Assembly: GCA_946534605.1 (NCBI GenBank)
Contig: CAMNCU010000004.1
Coordinates: forward strand, 1-64,000
Length of the DNA: 64,000 nucleotides
Source of the DNA: UBA3855 sp002393815
GTDB taxonomy: Bacteria > Bacillota > Clostridia > Oscillospirales > Ruminococcaceae
Direction of reading: 5' to 3'
Part shown: one piece after another, positions 47,374-56,487 of the stretch
How positions within the stretch are numbered: position 1 is the first letter of the stretch
How the letters are laid out: every line of letters starts with the position of its first letter
The notes under the pieces: generated by a model
What the model was told of the DNA's origin: nothing
The model's input: the letters and a program-made list of their open reading frames with translations, nothing else
The model's database searches: none
Made by a program: the position numbers and the translations under genes

Positions 47374-48549
47374 ATGAAAACGGCTGCCATCATCTGCGAA
47401 TATAATCCCCTCCATAACGGGCATCTGTATCATATTCAGGAAACCAGAAAATCCGGTATCACGCACCTGATTGCCCTGCTCAGTGATGATTTCGTTCAGC
47501 GCGGTGATGCTGCTTTGCTCAATAAATTCGACCGCGCAAAACTCGCACTTCAAGCCGGGGCGGATTTGGTGCTTGAACTCCCTGTGCCGTTCTCCTGTGC
47601 TTCTGCTGAACTCTACGCCGGAAACGCTGTGAAACTTCTCCATGATTTGCATGTTGTCGATTTTCTTTCATTCGGCTGTTCCGGAAATCTGAACGATTTA
47701 CAGGAACTCGCACAGATTCCGCCGGACGCTTCCAGAGTTCAGAATTTTCTGAAAGACGGGTATTCCTATCCGGCGGCAGTATTCCGCGCCGTTTCTGATT
47801 CCTGCCGACCGGAAATTGTAAATCTGCTGACAGATGCCAATAATCTGCTCGCCCTCGAATATCTCAAAGCGATGCAGAATCTGCATGTCAGGTTCTGCCC
47901 TCTGGCTGTGCAGAGAAATGCCGTCCCCCATGACAGCACACAAACTTCCGGAACTTTCGCAAGTGCAAGCCTTATCCGGGAAAGATTTTTTCATCAGCAG
48001 GAGTATGAAACGTATCTCCCGGATTTTACTGCTCAGCTGCTCTCCGAATGCCGGGACAGGGGAGAAACAGCTGATTTCTCCCGGCTCGAATCCGTCATTC
48101 TCTATAAAATGCGCATGATTTCAGAATCTGACCTGTTATCCCTTCCGGATATGAACCCCAATCTTGCAAGCCGTTTCCTGAAGGCAAAATATGCCTGTTC
48201 TCTGCCGGAACTCCTGCATTCCGTCAAATCGAAATGCTTTACCATGGCGAGAATCCGGAGAATCCTGCTCTATGCGCTCCTCGATATCCGCAAAGAGGAC
48301 TTTCAGCAAACTATCCCTTACGCAAGAGTGCTTGCCTTCAATCAGAAAAGTACGGAACTGCTGAAACTTATCAAAGAAAAAAGTGCCGTTCCCGTCGGCA
48401 CTTCCCTCGCAAAACTCCGGAATACTTCTCCGCAGGCGGAACGCTTTGCACAGTTACAGATGTATTCCGCCGGACTTTACGGTCTGGCTCAAAATCAAAT
48501 CCACTCCGCGGAACAGGAATTCCGCGTAAAAATATCTCTTACCAAATAG
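47374..48549 (+). CDS. tmcAL: tRNA(Met) cytidine acetate ligase TmcAL
   Basis: 391 residues. N-terminal nucleotidyltransferase fold AAIICEYNPLHNGHLYHIQETRK (with the HNGH signature) and LLSDDFVQRGDAALLNKFDRAKLALQAGADLVLELP. TmcAL (YlbM in Bacillus) uses acetate and ATP to form N4-acetylcytidine at the wobble position of elongator tRNA-Met. The middle part contains SASLIRERFF, and the C-terminal helical half is family-typical. It starts after GGAAAGGAG and is divergent from ackA, whose product is acetate; that pairing is suggestive only. Confidence 0.92.
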   Translation: MKTAAIICEYNPLHNGHLYHIQETRKSGITHLIALLSDDFVQRGDAALLNKFDRAKLALQAGADLVLELPVPFSCASAELYAGNAVKLLHDLHVVDFLSFGCSGNLNDLQELAQIPPDASRVQNFLKDGYSYPAAVFRAVSDSCRPEIVNLLTDANNLLALEYLKAMQNLHVRFCPLAVQRNAVPHDSTQTSGTFASASLIRERFFHQQEYETYLPDFTAQLLSECRDRGETADFSRLESVILYKMRMISESDLLSLPDMNPNLASRFLKAKYACSLPELLHSVKSKCFTMARIRRILLYALLDIRKEDFQQTIPYARVLAFNQKSTELLKLIKEKSAVPVGTSLAKLRNTSPQAERFAQLQMYSAGLYGLAQNQIHSAEQEFRVKISLTK

Positions 48550-48570
48550 ACAGAAATGAGGAATTATGCT

Positions 48571-49248
48571 ATGTTCGACATCCGAAACATCCGCGCCGCT
48601 GTCCTCGATATGGACGGCACTTTAATCGATTCTATGGGCATCTGGCATCAGATTGACAAAGACTTCTTCGCCGAACACAATCTCGTCCCTCCGAAAGGCA
48701 TTTCCAATCAGGTCAATAAAATGACCATGCAGGAATGGGCGGACTTCTTTACCAGAAAATTTGATATTCATATGACCGGGGAACAGGTTATCAGAAGAAT
48801 CGGCGAAATGGCTTATACTTACTATGCCGAAAAAATTCCAATGAAACCTTATGTCATTGACTTTCTCGATTTCCTCGACAGCAGAAATATCCGCTACGGC
48901 ATCGCTACTGCTACTTATCGCAAATCTGCCGAAGCCGCTCTCAAAAGACTCGGCATTCTCGACAGAATGCAGTTTATCCTGACCGCCGAAGAAGTCCCCT
49001 CCAGTAAGAAAACCCCCGAAATGTTCCTCAAATCTGCCGAACGCCTCGGCAGTTCTGTGGAAAATACTCTCGTCGTCGAAGATTCCCTCCACTGCATTCA
49101 GACCGCTGTCCGCGCCGGTTTCCCTACTATCGCCGTGCATGATGCTTCTGTTCCGCTCCACGAACAGGAAGAAATCCGGAAGCTTGTCAGCCTTTACGGC
49201 TCTGACTTTAAAGAAATCCTCCAAAAAATCAATCCGGAACGGCTGTGA
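48571..49248 (+). CDS. HAD-superfamily phosphatase, beta-phosphoglucomutase-like
   Basis: 225 residues from the ATG at 48571, which follows GAGG; an ATG at 48556 overlaps that site. HAD motif I AAVLDMDGTLIDSM (nucleophile Asp), motif II ATATYR, motif III with SSKKTPEMFLKSAERLG, and motif IV VVEDSLHCIQTAVRAGF, with an inserted helical cap (about 20-90). It belongs to the small-molecule phosphatase/phosphoglucomutase group; the substrate is not predictable. Follows tmcAL by 21 bp and probably shares its transcript. Confidence 0.88.
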   Translation: MFDIRNIRAAVLDMDGTLIDSMGIWHQIDKDFFAEHNLVPPKGISNQVNKMTMQEWADFFTRKFDIHMTGEQVIRRIGEMAYTYYAEKIPMKPYVIDFLDFLDSRNIRYGIATATYRKSAEAALKRLGILDRMQFILTAEEVPSSKKTPEMFLKSAERLGSSVENTLVVEDSLHCIQTAVRAGFPTIAVHDASVPLHEQEEIRKLVSLYGSDFKEILQKINPERL

Positions 49249-49264
49249 GCCGCTCCGGATTTTG
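49231..49264 (+). terminator. Terminator after the HAD gene
   Basis: AATCCGGA-ac-GGCT / AGCC-gc-TCCGGATT hairpin with TTTG, overlapping the stop codon. Confidence 0.8.
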
Positions 49265-49265
49265 T

Positions 49266-49817
49266 TCAGGTTTCTTCTTCTGTCAGAATATAAATCACAT
49301 CCGGGTCAGGGTCTTCCAGTTCGTCATACTCTTCCTGCGTCATGACCTGAATCCGGTGTTCCAGTGCCGTTATCGCACGCTTTACCTGCGGCCAGAATGC
49401 CTCATAACTTTCTTCGTCCGTCGCTTCCCTTGTTCCCTCCGGAATCTCCCGGATTTCTACCGGCGGCAGCTGATAGCGAATCACTTCGTCCGGCGGGTCA
49501 CTTCCCGGAGTATCCGCTTCATAATGATAGGCATACAAATCCAGAAACAGCTTACCCGGCTCTGCTGTGAACAAACTCCCGATATGCCACGTCAGCTGGA
49601 TATAATTCCCGTCAGAAGAAACCATCTTTTGCAGTTCCGTCTGTGTTTCTGCGCCGGATTCCGTTACCCCTCTCATCATGAACGTGAATTCTGACAAATC
49701 CAGAGCATCATAAAATCTGTCTACTTCAATAGGAACAGTATCCGCTTTCTTTTCTCCAGAAGAAATCAAATTCGTCAGCGGCAGCGTATCAATATATTTT
49801 CCGATTGCTTTCAGCAT
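49266..49817 (-). CDS. Orphan phage-tail-like protein
   Basis: 183 residues after AAAGGAG. The C-terminal VMTQEEYDELEDPDPDVIYILTEEE pattern is common at the ends of phage tail or baseplate proteins, and the middle (TFMMRGVTESGAETQ, then NYIQLTWHIGSLFTAEPGKLFLDLYAY) resembles phage upper-baseplate domains. No other phage genes are adjacent, so it may be a remnant or a domesticated tail gene. The assignment rests on motif style only. Intact reading frame, soluble, acidic. Confidence 0.55.
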   Translation of the reverse strand: MLKAIGKYIDTLPLTNLISSGEKKADTVPIEVDRFYDALDLSEFTFMMRGVTESGAETQTELQKMVSSDGNYIQLTWHIGSLFTAEPGKLFLDLYAYHYEADTPGSDPPDEVIRYQLPPVEIREIPEGTREATDEESYEAFWPQVKRAITALEHRIQVMTQEEYDELEDPDPDVIYILTEEET

Positions 49818-49849
49818 TGCAATCCAACTCCTTTCATAAACAGCCCCGG

Positions 49850-49882
49850 AAAAAGAAAAACTGTACGTTTCCGTACAGTTTT
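49850..49882 (-). terminator. Terminator after the acidic membrane-protein gene
   Basis: Minus-strand AAAACTGTACG / CGTACAGTTTT stem with a 4-base loop, followed by TTTTTCTTTTT. Confidence 0.85.
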
Positions 49883-49923
49883 CATAAAATATTTATAACT
49901 TGTTCATCAAAAATTCAGATTTG

Positions 49924-51018
49924 TCAGGTGTTGCCGTATTTATTATATTTTTCAATATCATCGTTCGTGATAAGCGTGAAAGCACTGAATCCACATGCCA
50001 GAAGTGCTACACCATAAAGAATTCCGACAACTGCGCCGCCGTTTTCCGTCTGCATCAGCAGCGGAACCCCCGGAAACAGCATCAGTATAAATCCAACAAT
50101 ATCTAAAAATTTACATAAGCCTTTCAGCTGCGGAATCGGTGCTGCCAGCAGAAGTGACCCGATTCCCAGTACAATGCCCACATATCCGGCAATGCCTTTC
50201 AGCTTGACTACCATGCCGCTTTCTCCGGCTTCAATCAGCTTGTTGCCCACATTGAACAGATTCGAGAAGAACAGACAGAATGCTATTGCTCCAATCACGC
50301 CGACAAATGTCAGCATAATCAGCGTCTTGAATCCCTTTTTTGCCTGGTCGCGTTCACGCTGTTCACGTTCCTGTGCCATCCGGCGGCGGTTCTCCTGCTT
50401 TTCCTCTTCGGAAAGCTCCATCTGCGGCAGCGGGTCTTTCCGCGGCTGTGCCGCTTCGCGCTTTGCACGCTCCAAATCTTCATCCTTGAACTGCGGCACA
50501 TATTCTTCCGTTTCCGGTGCTTCTTCCAGCATGGCGGCTTCTTCCGCGCTTTCCTCTGCCGGAGCAGGAGATTTCGGACGGAGTTCGTTCGGAATCATCG
50601 GGGCAGGAATCCCCAGCTGCTGTGCGCGCATGCTGACAACCTGCATCTGTTTTTCCGCATCCAGATTCACAAATGCGGCTTTTAAATTCTCATCAAACTG
50701 GAGTTTCTGACAGAATTCCTCTACCGGGTCATAGGCGGCAGGCTCTGCGCCGAGCAAGTCTGCGGCGGCAGCATTCAGCAGGGCATCATGAGAGGCTGCC
50801 GGTTTCTGTTCCTGCCATGTCTGCTCCGGTTCGTCAAGCAGATTCTGTGTCTCCAGAACCGGTGCGCCCTTTTTCTGGTCATTGCCTGTCCAGACAGCAG
50901 GCTCGTCGTCGAGCAGTCCGGCTAAATCGGCATCATCAATTTTTGGTGCGCCTTTTTTTTCAGTTTCCTGATAGACGGGTTCTTCAAAACCGTCGAGCAT
51001 ATCGTCCAAATCAGACAT
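49924..51018 (-). CDS. Acidic protein with C-terminal membrane segments, unknown function
   Basis: 364 residues. Residues 1-200 are strongly acidic and Pro/Ala/Glu-rich with short repeats of the LLDDEPAVW, LLDEPEQTW and LLGAEPAAY type. A basic coiled segment (about 205-230, ENRRRMAQEREQRERDQAKKG) is followed by four hydrophobic segments (about 232-252, 270-292, 303-320 and 330-350). The topology suggests a large cytoplasmic, disordered, charged domain tethered to the membrane. No family recognised. It starts 11 bp after purA, so the two are probably co-transcribed. Confidence 0.8.
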   Translation of the reverse strand: MSDLDDMLDGFEEPVYQETEKKGAPKIDDADLAGLLDDEPAVWTGNDQKKGAPVLETQNLLDEPEQTWQEQKPAASHDALLNAAAADLLGAEPAAYDPVEEFCQKLQFDENLKAAFVNLDAEKQMQVVSMRAQQLGIPAPMIPNELRPKSPAPAEESAEEAAMLEEAPETEEYVPQFKDEDLERAKREAAQPRKDPLPQMELSEEEKQENRRRMAQEREQRERDQAKKGFKTLIMLTFVGVIGAIAFCLFFSNLFNVGNKLIEAGESGMVVKLKGIAGYVGIVLGIGSLLLAAPIPQLKGLCKFLDIVGFILMLFPGVPLLMQTENGGAVVGILYGVALLACGFSAFTLITNDDIEKYNKYGNT

Positions 51019-51029
51019 GTAAATTCACC

Positions 51030-52304
51030 TCAGCGTTCAATCATCTGGTCACGGTCAGGACCTACACCGACCATGCAGACTTTGCATTCGCAAAGTTCTT
51101 CGAGTCTTTCGATATATTTCCGGCAGGTTTCCGGCAGGTCTTCAAACTTCCGGCAGGCAGTGATATCATCATCAAAGCCGGGGAATGTCTCATAAACAGG
51201 CTGGCATTCTGCAAGTTCTTCCAGACTGGAGGGGAAGTCATGCAGTTTTGTGCCGTCCGGCTTGACATATTCCGTACAGATTTTCAGGTCACCGATGCCG
51301 GCAAGCGTATCCAGCTTGTTGATTGCCAGACCATCCAGACCGTTGACGCGGACAGAATGTCTCACGATAACAGCATCAAACCAGCCGGTTCTTCTCGGTC
51401 TGCCTGTTGTCGTGCCGAATTCGCCGCCTTTGTTGCGGATGGTTTCGCCGGTCTCGTCAAACAGTTCTGTCGGGAACGGTCCTTTGCCGACTCTTGTTGT
51501 ATACGCCTTGGCAACGCCGATGATATTATCAATCATTTTGGGCCCTACGCCTGTTCCGACCGTTACGCCGCCGGAAAGCGGATGCGAACTTGTTACAAAC
51601 GGATAAGTACCAAAATCAATATCCAGCAAGGTTGCCTGTGCGCCTTCAAACAGAATCGTCTTTCCGGCTTTGTAAGCCTCATAAGTCAGTACAGAAACAT
51701 CTGCTACATAGGGCTTTAATCTCTCGCCATAGGCTGTATATTCTGCAATGACAGCATCCAGGTCATGTGCCTGACCGCCGTATACTGCTGTAATAATCTT
51801 ATTTTTCAGTTCTCCGGTGGAACGTGCTTTCTGTGCAAACAGTTCCGGATTCACCAAATCGCAGACGCGAATGCCGCAGCGTTCGTATTTGTCCATATAA
51901 GTGGGGCCAATGCCGCGCTTGGTCGTGCCGATATCGTTGCCGCCGCGGAATGCTTCGGAAAGTCCGTCCAGCGTAATATGCCACGGCATTACTACATGCG
52001 CACGGGGGTCAATCTTCAGATTTTTCGTGGAAATGCCGCGGCTTTCCATCTCATCCAGTTCGCCGATAAAATCTTTCGGGTCAAGTACCACTCCGGCACC
52101 AATCAGGCACTGTGTTTCCGGGTAGAGAATTCCGGACGGTACCAGATGCAGTTTATAGGTCTGTCCGCCGCTGACTACAGTATGACCGGCATTGTTGCCG
52201 CCCTGTGAACGCACAACTACCTGCGCACGGGATGCAAGAATATCAATGACCTTGCCTTTTCCTTCGTCGCCCCATTGTGTTCCGATTACAATATTTGCAG
52301 GCAT
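51030..52304 (-). CDS. purA: Adenylosuccinate synthetase
   Basis: 424 residues. GTP-dependent conversion of IMP and aspartate to adenylosuccinate, first step to AMP. P-loop-like start NIVIGTQWGDEGKGKVIDIL, GGNNAGHTVV, the signature GIGPTYMDKYERCGIRVCDL, QATLLDIDFGTYPFVTSSHPL, and GRPRRTGWFDAV. Complete. It has its own promoter. Confidence 0.97.
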   Translation of the reverse strand: MPANIVIGTQWGDEGKGKVIDILASRAQVVVRSQGGNNAGHTVVSGGQTYKLHLVPSGILYPETQCLIGAGVVLDPKDFIGELDEMESRGISTKNLKIDPRAHVVMPWHITLDGLSEAFRGGNDIGTTKRGIGPTYMDKYERCGIRVCDLVNPELFAQKARSTGELKNKIITAVYGGQAHDLDAVIAEYTAYGERLKPYVADVSVLTYEAYKAGKTILFEGAQATLLDIDFGTYPFVTSSHPLSGGVTVGTGVGPKMIDNIIGVAKAYTTRVGKGPFPTELFDETGETIRNKGGEFGTTTGRPRRTGWFDAVIVRHSVRVNGLDGLAINKLDTLAGIGDLKICTEYVKPDGTKLHDFPSSLEELAECQPVYETFPGFDDDITACRKFEDLPETCRKYIERLEELCECKVCMVGVGPDRDQMIER

Positions 52305-52367
52305 GAAAATTTTCCTCTTTTCCTGATATTTTCTGTTTTTCTGAAAAACAGAATGACATACATGTAT

Positions 52368-52396
52368 ATTATACCAGATATATCACAGAATTGCAA
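52368..52396 (-). promoter_or_regulatory. purA promoter
   Basis: Minus-strand TTGCAA (52396-52391) and perfect TATAAT (52373-52368), 17-bp spacer. Confidence 0.85.
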
Positions 52397-52402
52397 GTGT
52401 TT

Positions 52403-52440
52403 TTTCAAAAAAATTCTGCCGGATTCCGCATCCGGCAGAA
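52403..52440 (-). terminator. Terminator after the 123-residue membrane protein gene
   Basis: TTCTGCCGGAT / ATCCGGCAGAA 11-bp perfect stem with a T-run on the minus strand; it closely precedes the purA promoter. Confidence 0.9.
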
Positions 52441-52449
52441 GCAGCTTTT

Positions 52450-52821
52450 TCAGTTCTGTTCACTGTATCTCTTGACCTGTTCTTTTGTCATTGTCACAGT
52501 GGTGTCTTTGGGGAAGAGAATCAGGTTTTCTTCCGGCACATAAATCCATGTTTCTATGCCGGCACTGTTTTTCAGCGTCACTCTGTAGTTATTGCCTGTA
52601 TCTCTTGCAGAGACAGCAGTGATTTCTGTCACTGTATATTCCACTTCTGTGGTCTGGTCGAGGTCATAGCCAATTTTTGCGGCACTCAGTCCGCCGACAA
52701 GAAGCAGAATTCCGATAATGATTGTTGAAATTTTTCCGTGGTTCAGCAGCATGAGCAGCCCGAGCGCGGCAAACAGTCCGCCGCCGATTAAAATCCACAT
52801 TCCTACACTTAAACTAGCCAT
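52450..52821 (-). CDS. Small membrane protein, unknown function
   Basis: 123 residues from the ATG at 52821, chosen for its GAGGAGC site; an upstream in-frame extension is poorly supported. Two membrane segments (about 5-25 and 30-49, the second ISTIIIGILLLVGGLSAAKIG), then a beta-rich, OB- or SH3-like soluble part (about 57-118, with VEYTVTEITAVSARDTGNNYRVTLKNSAGIETWIYVPEEN). The plan resembles NfeD-like or other small membrane proteins with a folded tail, but I cannot name a family. Confidence 0.75.
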   Translation of the reverse strand: MASLSVGMWILIGGGLFAALGLLMLLNHGKISTIIIGILLLVGGLSAAKIGYDLDQTTEVEYTVTEITAVSARDTGNNYRVTLKNSAGIETWIYVPEENLILFPKDTTVTMTKEQVKRYSEQN

Positions 52822-52881
52822 AACATTTGCTCCTCTCTTGGATATTTTCTTTATTATAACATATTTTCTCAGAAAAATCAA

Positions 52882-53137
52882 TATAAAAATTCAAAAAAAA
52901 TTCAAAAAAAATTAATTTTTTATCTGCTTTCTGCTGTCATGAATTTCCAGTTGCAAAACCGGATTTTCTGCATAGAATATCATCAGCGGAAGTTTCTTCG
53001 CATTCCGGAGGAGAGTGGCGCGATTCTGTACTGTGCGGAGTCAGCCTGCAAAACAGCTCTCTGCACAGCAGGAATCCGCAGAACTCTGCTTTTTGAATAA
53101 TAAAGCCCCTGTGCGTACGGCAGGGGCTTTTGTCAGT
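52882..53137. other. Short region without a convincing gene
   Basis: It starts with poly-A rich DNA (52885-52920). On the minus strand 53040-52916 encodes an open stretch ending LRNAKKLPLMIFYAENPVLQ and a few more residues, with no start or ribosome site, possibly a gene fragment left by the decay of the adjacent restriction locus. A hairpin at 53102-53130 closes the region. Confidence 0.4.
53102..53130. terminator. Terminator after the restriction-gene remnant
   Basis: AAAGCCCCTG / CAGGGGCTTT 10-bp perfect stem with a 9-base loop; usable for minus-strand transcription from the locus to its right. Confidence 0.75.
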
Positions 53138-53408
53138 TCAGGCAAGCTTTTGCAGAATATTCTGTTCCAAATCCTGAATCGAATCAAACAGCCCTGTTTC
53201 ACGCATAAACTGACAGTACTGTTCTGTACTGTAATTCTGCTTCGCAAACTGATAATGATATTCTCCCGTATTGTCAAGCACAGAAATTTCATTCGCACGG
53301 ACTGCCAGCAGCAGGGGAATGCATTTCAGCGTTTCCGGATATTTTGCAATCAGCTCCGCAAAGCGGCTTTCTATCTCCGGACAGCCATGTCTGAAAATCA
53401 CGCTTCAT
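53138..53408 (-). pseudogene. DpnII-type restriction endonuclease, decayed
   Basis: From the ATG at 53408 (AAAGGAAAAG site) the frame reads MKRDFQTWLSG, like the start of a DpnII/MboI-family endonuclease, but then runs out of frame. In another frame, PEIESRFAELIAKYPETLKCIPLLLAVR and EYHYQFAKQNYSTEQYCQFM, then RETGLFDSI, match the family's N-terminal region. It ends after QDLEQNILQKLA, about 87 codons, against roughly 280 for an intact enzyme. The catalytic middle is missing. So internal deletions have removed function. It lies directly downstream of the matching adenine methylase remnant. Confidence 0.65.
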
Positions 53409-53431
53409 GTTCTTTTCCTTTCTGATATGAG

Positions 53432-54309
53432 TCACCTGCTGCAAATCAGCAGTTCACTGACAGTATTCCTGTCCTTGCAGCTGATGGCACGCTTTACGGC
53501 AATGCGTTCGATGTGATAATCCTGATACAGTTCATCAAAAAAATCATCTTCCGGGCTGCTGTTTTTCGGGTCGGAATTGCTGGCGGTCACTTTTGCCCCC
53601 TGTGCCGTAATCCGGTCAATAAACTGCCGGAGTGCTATCTGCTCGGCATCTTCAAACTTTTCCGGCGTATAAGCCGTAAAAGAAGCAGTATCGCTTAAAG
53701 GACGATACGGCGGGTCAATATACACAAATGTATTCTTATCCATAAAATCCAGACATTCACTGTAATCACCGCAGCGGATTTCCACATTCCGGAGCAGACC
53801 GCTGACATGCCGCAGATTCGCGGCATCACAGATACAGGGATGCTTATAGCGTCCTGCCGGCACGTTGAATTCTCCCTGCCGGTTTACCCGGTAAAGCCCG
53901 TTATAACATGTCTTGTTCAGAAAAATAAAAAGCACGGCTTTTTCCAGACTGTTTTTTTCCCCGTGTCCGGCAGCAAAGCATTGAATCTTTTTCTCTTTTC
54001 AAGATATATCTGTTTCCGCGTTTCGGTATTTGCCGGCAGAAACTGCTGCTCCAGCTTTGCCAGATGCTGAATTATGTCTTCCGGCTGTGCCTGAATTTTC
54101 TGGTATGTGTTAATCAGTTCCGGATTGATATCATTTATCAGAACTTCCTCCGGCGCATGATGTTCCAGAATATCCAGCAGCACCGCACCGCCGCCCACAA
54201 ACGGCTCACAATATCTGATTATCTCTTCCGGATAAGTCTTCCGGATTTTTTCAAGCAGTTTCTGCTTGCCCCCCGCCCATTTGACGAACGGTCTGACTTT
54301 ATTTTGCAT
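53432..54309 (-). pseudogene. dam: Dam-type adenine methyltransferase with a frameshift in a poly-A tract
   Basis: The first frame (54309 to 53917) has the SAM motif FVKWAGGKQKLL, YCEPFVGGGAVLLDIL and ending RFNALLPDTGKK, then leaves the family. The second frame resumes as LFIFLNKTCYNGLYRVN, GEFNVPAGRYKHPCICD, the catalytic TFVYIDPPYRPLS, and GAKVTASNSD. The break is at seven A's (53954-53960, T's on the plus strand). Eight A's would restore one continuous protein of about 292 residues reading DTGKKNSLEKAVLFIFLNK. It should methylate adenine in GATC. Everything except this one base looks intact, so it may be phase-variable, rescued by slippage, or an early pseudogene. Confidence 0.85.
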
Positions 54310-54387
54310 AACAGATTTCCTTTCTGATTTCTTCTCTTATTCTTCGCTTACTCTTATTATAACACAAAATCCCTGTCAGGTCAACAG

Positions 54388-54418
54388 AAAAAATCCCTGC
54401 CGGAAAGCAGGGATTTTT
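54388..54418. terminator. Terminator after ftsH
   Basis: AAAAAATCCCTGC / GCAGGGATTTTT stem with a 6-base loop, with T-runs on both strands. Confidence 0.9.
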
Positions 54419-54425
54419 GTGCGGT

Positions 54426-56372
54426 TTATTCTTCTGCGGAATGTCTCTGGTTCATGAATTCCTGTGCGGCAGTCTCAAAATCATTCCTTAATTTTTCAGC
54501 CGTTTCTGATTTTTCCGGAACGGGGGCTTCCGATGCATCAGGAAGGCTTTCGCCTTTCATGAGCTTTTCAAAGTCAGAACCTTCAATCTTTTCATGCTGA
54601 ATCAGATACTGTGCTACCGTATGCAGCTGGTCAATGTGCGTGCGGAGAATTTCTTCTGCCTTCGCATAACCCTGCTCGACAAAGTTTCTGATTTCGGCAT
54701 CAATTTCGGCAGCCACTTCGTTGGAATAGTTTGGCGTACTGCTGAAGTCGCGTCCGAGGAAAGGCTCGCTCTGGTCGTTGCCATAGACAACGGGTCCAAG
54801 CTTTTCGCTGAATCCGTAACGGGTAATCATGTTCCTTGCGGTCTGTGTCGCACGTTCGAGGTCGTTGGAAGCACCTGTCGAAATATCATCCATAATCAAT
54901 TTTTCTGCAACGCGTCCGCCCAGCAGTACAATGATTTCCTCATGCATTTCCTTCAGGCTGTTGTAGGACTTGTCATGCTCCGGCAGTGACAGCGTGTAGC
55001 CGCCTGCCATGCCGCGCGGTATAATCGAAATCTGATGCACTTTATCCTGATGCGGACAGTAATACGTGCAGATTGCGTGTCCGGCTTCGTGATATGCCGT
55101 CAGCTTGATTTCCCGTTCCGTCTTGACACGGGATTTCTTTTCCGGTCCTGCAACTACCTTGATTGTCGCTTCGGCAATATCCTGATTTGTGATTGCCTTC
55201 CTGTCAGCCCTTGCTGCCAGCAAAGCTGCTTCATTGGTCAGATTTTCCAAATCTGCGCCCGTGAATCCTACCGTCGTCTTGGCAATGTCACTCAGATTCA
55301 CATCCGGTGCCATGGACTTGTTTTTCGTATGCACTTTCAGAATTTCTTCTCTGCCCTTGATATCCGGATAGCCGACGACTATCTGTCTGTCGAATCTGCC
55401 CGGTCTGAGCAGTGCCGGGTCGAGAATATCCCTTCTGTTTGTTGCCGCAATCACGATAACGCTCTCATTTCCGGTAAAGCCGTCCATTTCCACAAGCAGC
55501 TGGTTCAGCGTCTGCTCGCGTTCATCATGTCCGCCGCCCAGTCCTGCGCCTCTGTGTCTGCCGACAGCATCAATTTCATCAATGAAAATAATCGACGGCG
55601 CGTTTCTCTTTGCCGTATCGAACAAATCACGCACACGCGATGCACCGACACCGACAAACATTTCCACAAAATCCGAACCGGATATCGGATAGAACGGACA
55701 GCCCGCTTCTCCTGCTACCGCTCTGGCAAGCAGGGTTTTACCGGTTCCGGGAGGTCCCAGCAGAAGAACACCTTTCGGGATTCTTGCACCGAGTTCTGCA
55801 TACTTTTTCGGATTTTTCAGGAAATCCACAATTTCTGCCATCTCGAATTTTTCTTCATCCGCGCCCGCAACATCCTTGAATGTTGCTTTCTTGCCGTCTG
55901 CCTGCGTCTTGATGGTCGCTTTTCCAAAATTCGTGTACTTCGTGCCGCCTGCCTGACGCATCATGAACACGAACAGCACCACGCCCATCACTAAAATAAT
56001 AAACGTCGGTACATAGGTAATCAGCCATGAATTATCCGTAATCTTATAATAATCCTGTTCCAGCGGCGTGTCCGGATTTGCCTTGTTATACCTGGTTCTG
56101 TAATCTTCTGTATCATTCAGGAAAATAGATACATTCGGCACAGAATAGGTCACTTCCTCGTCACTGTCTTCCAGTTTCAGATTCAGTTCGCCTGTGCCTA
56201 AATCCAGCGTATAATCCGTCACTTCCAGATTATCAAAGTGCGAGATAATCTGCGAATATGTGTACTCCGGTTCTTTTTTGTTCAGCTGCGGCAGCATATA
56301 GGCTGCAAGAAAAATCAGCAATGCTGCAATAACCAGATAGGCAACTATGCCTCTGCTTCTTTTTGGTGTCAA
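54426..56372 (-). CDS. ftsH: ATP-dependent zinc metalloprotease FtsH
   Basis: 648 residues from a TTG at 56372, 8 bases after AAAAAGGAG; a longer TTG-started frame lies before this site. Two membrane segments (about 10-30 and 117-140) enclose an extracytoplasmic domain. The AAA+ module has Walker A GPPGTGKT (about 209), Walker B IIFIDEID, and the second region of homology ATNRRDILDPALLRPGRFDR. The zinc site HEAGH is at about 429. It degrades membrane and regulatory proteins. Last gene of the rnj-gdpP-rplI-dnaB-tilS-ftsH run; tilS-ftsH adjacency is typical. Confidence 0.97.
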   Translation of the reverse strand: MTPKRSRGIVAYLVIAALLIFLAAYMLPQLNKKEPEYTYSQIISHFDNLEVTDYTLDLGTGELNLKLEDSDEEVTYSVPNVSIFLNDTEDYRTRYNKANPDTPLEQDYYKITDNSWLITYVPTFIILVMGVVLFVFMMRQAGGTKYTNFGKATIKTQADGKKATFKDVAGADEEKFEMAEIVDFLKNPKKYAELGARIPKGVLLLGPPGTGKTLLARAVAGEAGCPFYPISGSDFVEMFVGVGASRVRDLFDTAKRNAPSIIFIDEIDAVGRHRGAGLGGGHDEREQTLNQLLVEMDGFTGNESVIVIAATNRRDILDPALLRPGRFDRQIVVGYPDIKGREEILKVHTKNKSMAPDVNLSDIAKTTVGFTGADLENLTNEAALLAARADRKAITNQDIAEATIKVVAGPEKKSRVKTEREIKLTAYHEAGHAICTYYCPHQDKVHQISIIPRGMAGGYTLSLPEHDKSYNSLKEMHEEIIVLLGGRVAEKLIMDDISTGASNDLERATQTARNMITRYGFSEKLGPVVYGNDQSEPFLGRDFSSTPNYSNEVAAEIDAEIRNFVEQGYAKAEEILRTHIDQLHTVAQYLIQHEKIEGSDFEKLMKGESLPDASEAPVPEKSETAEKLRNDFETAAQEFMNQRHSAEE

Positions 56373-56487
56373 GAGCTTCACTCCTTTTTCATTTTGACTT
56401 TGCCTGTGCAAGTTTTCAGAATTGGCACTCTCATGGCGAGACTGCTAATTTTTTGATGATTTAGTATACATCATCATTGTGATAATT

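Noticed and set aside
55035..55994. A 319-codon plus-strand open frame
   Set aside because: Antisense shadow of ftsH with Cys/Arg/His-rich composition and no start signal.
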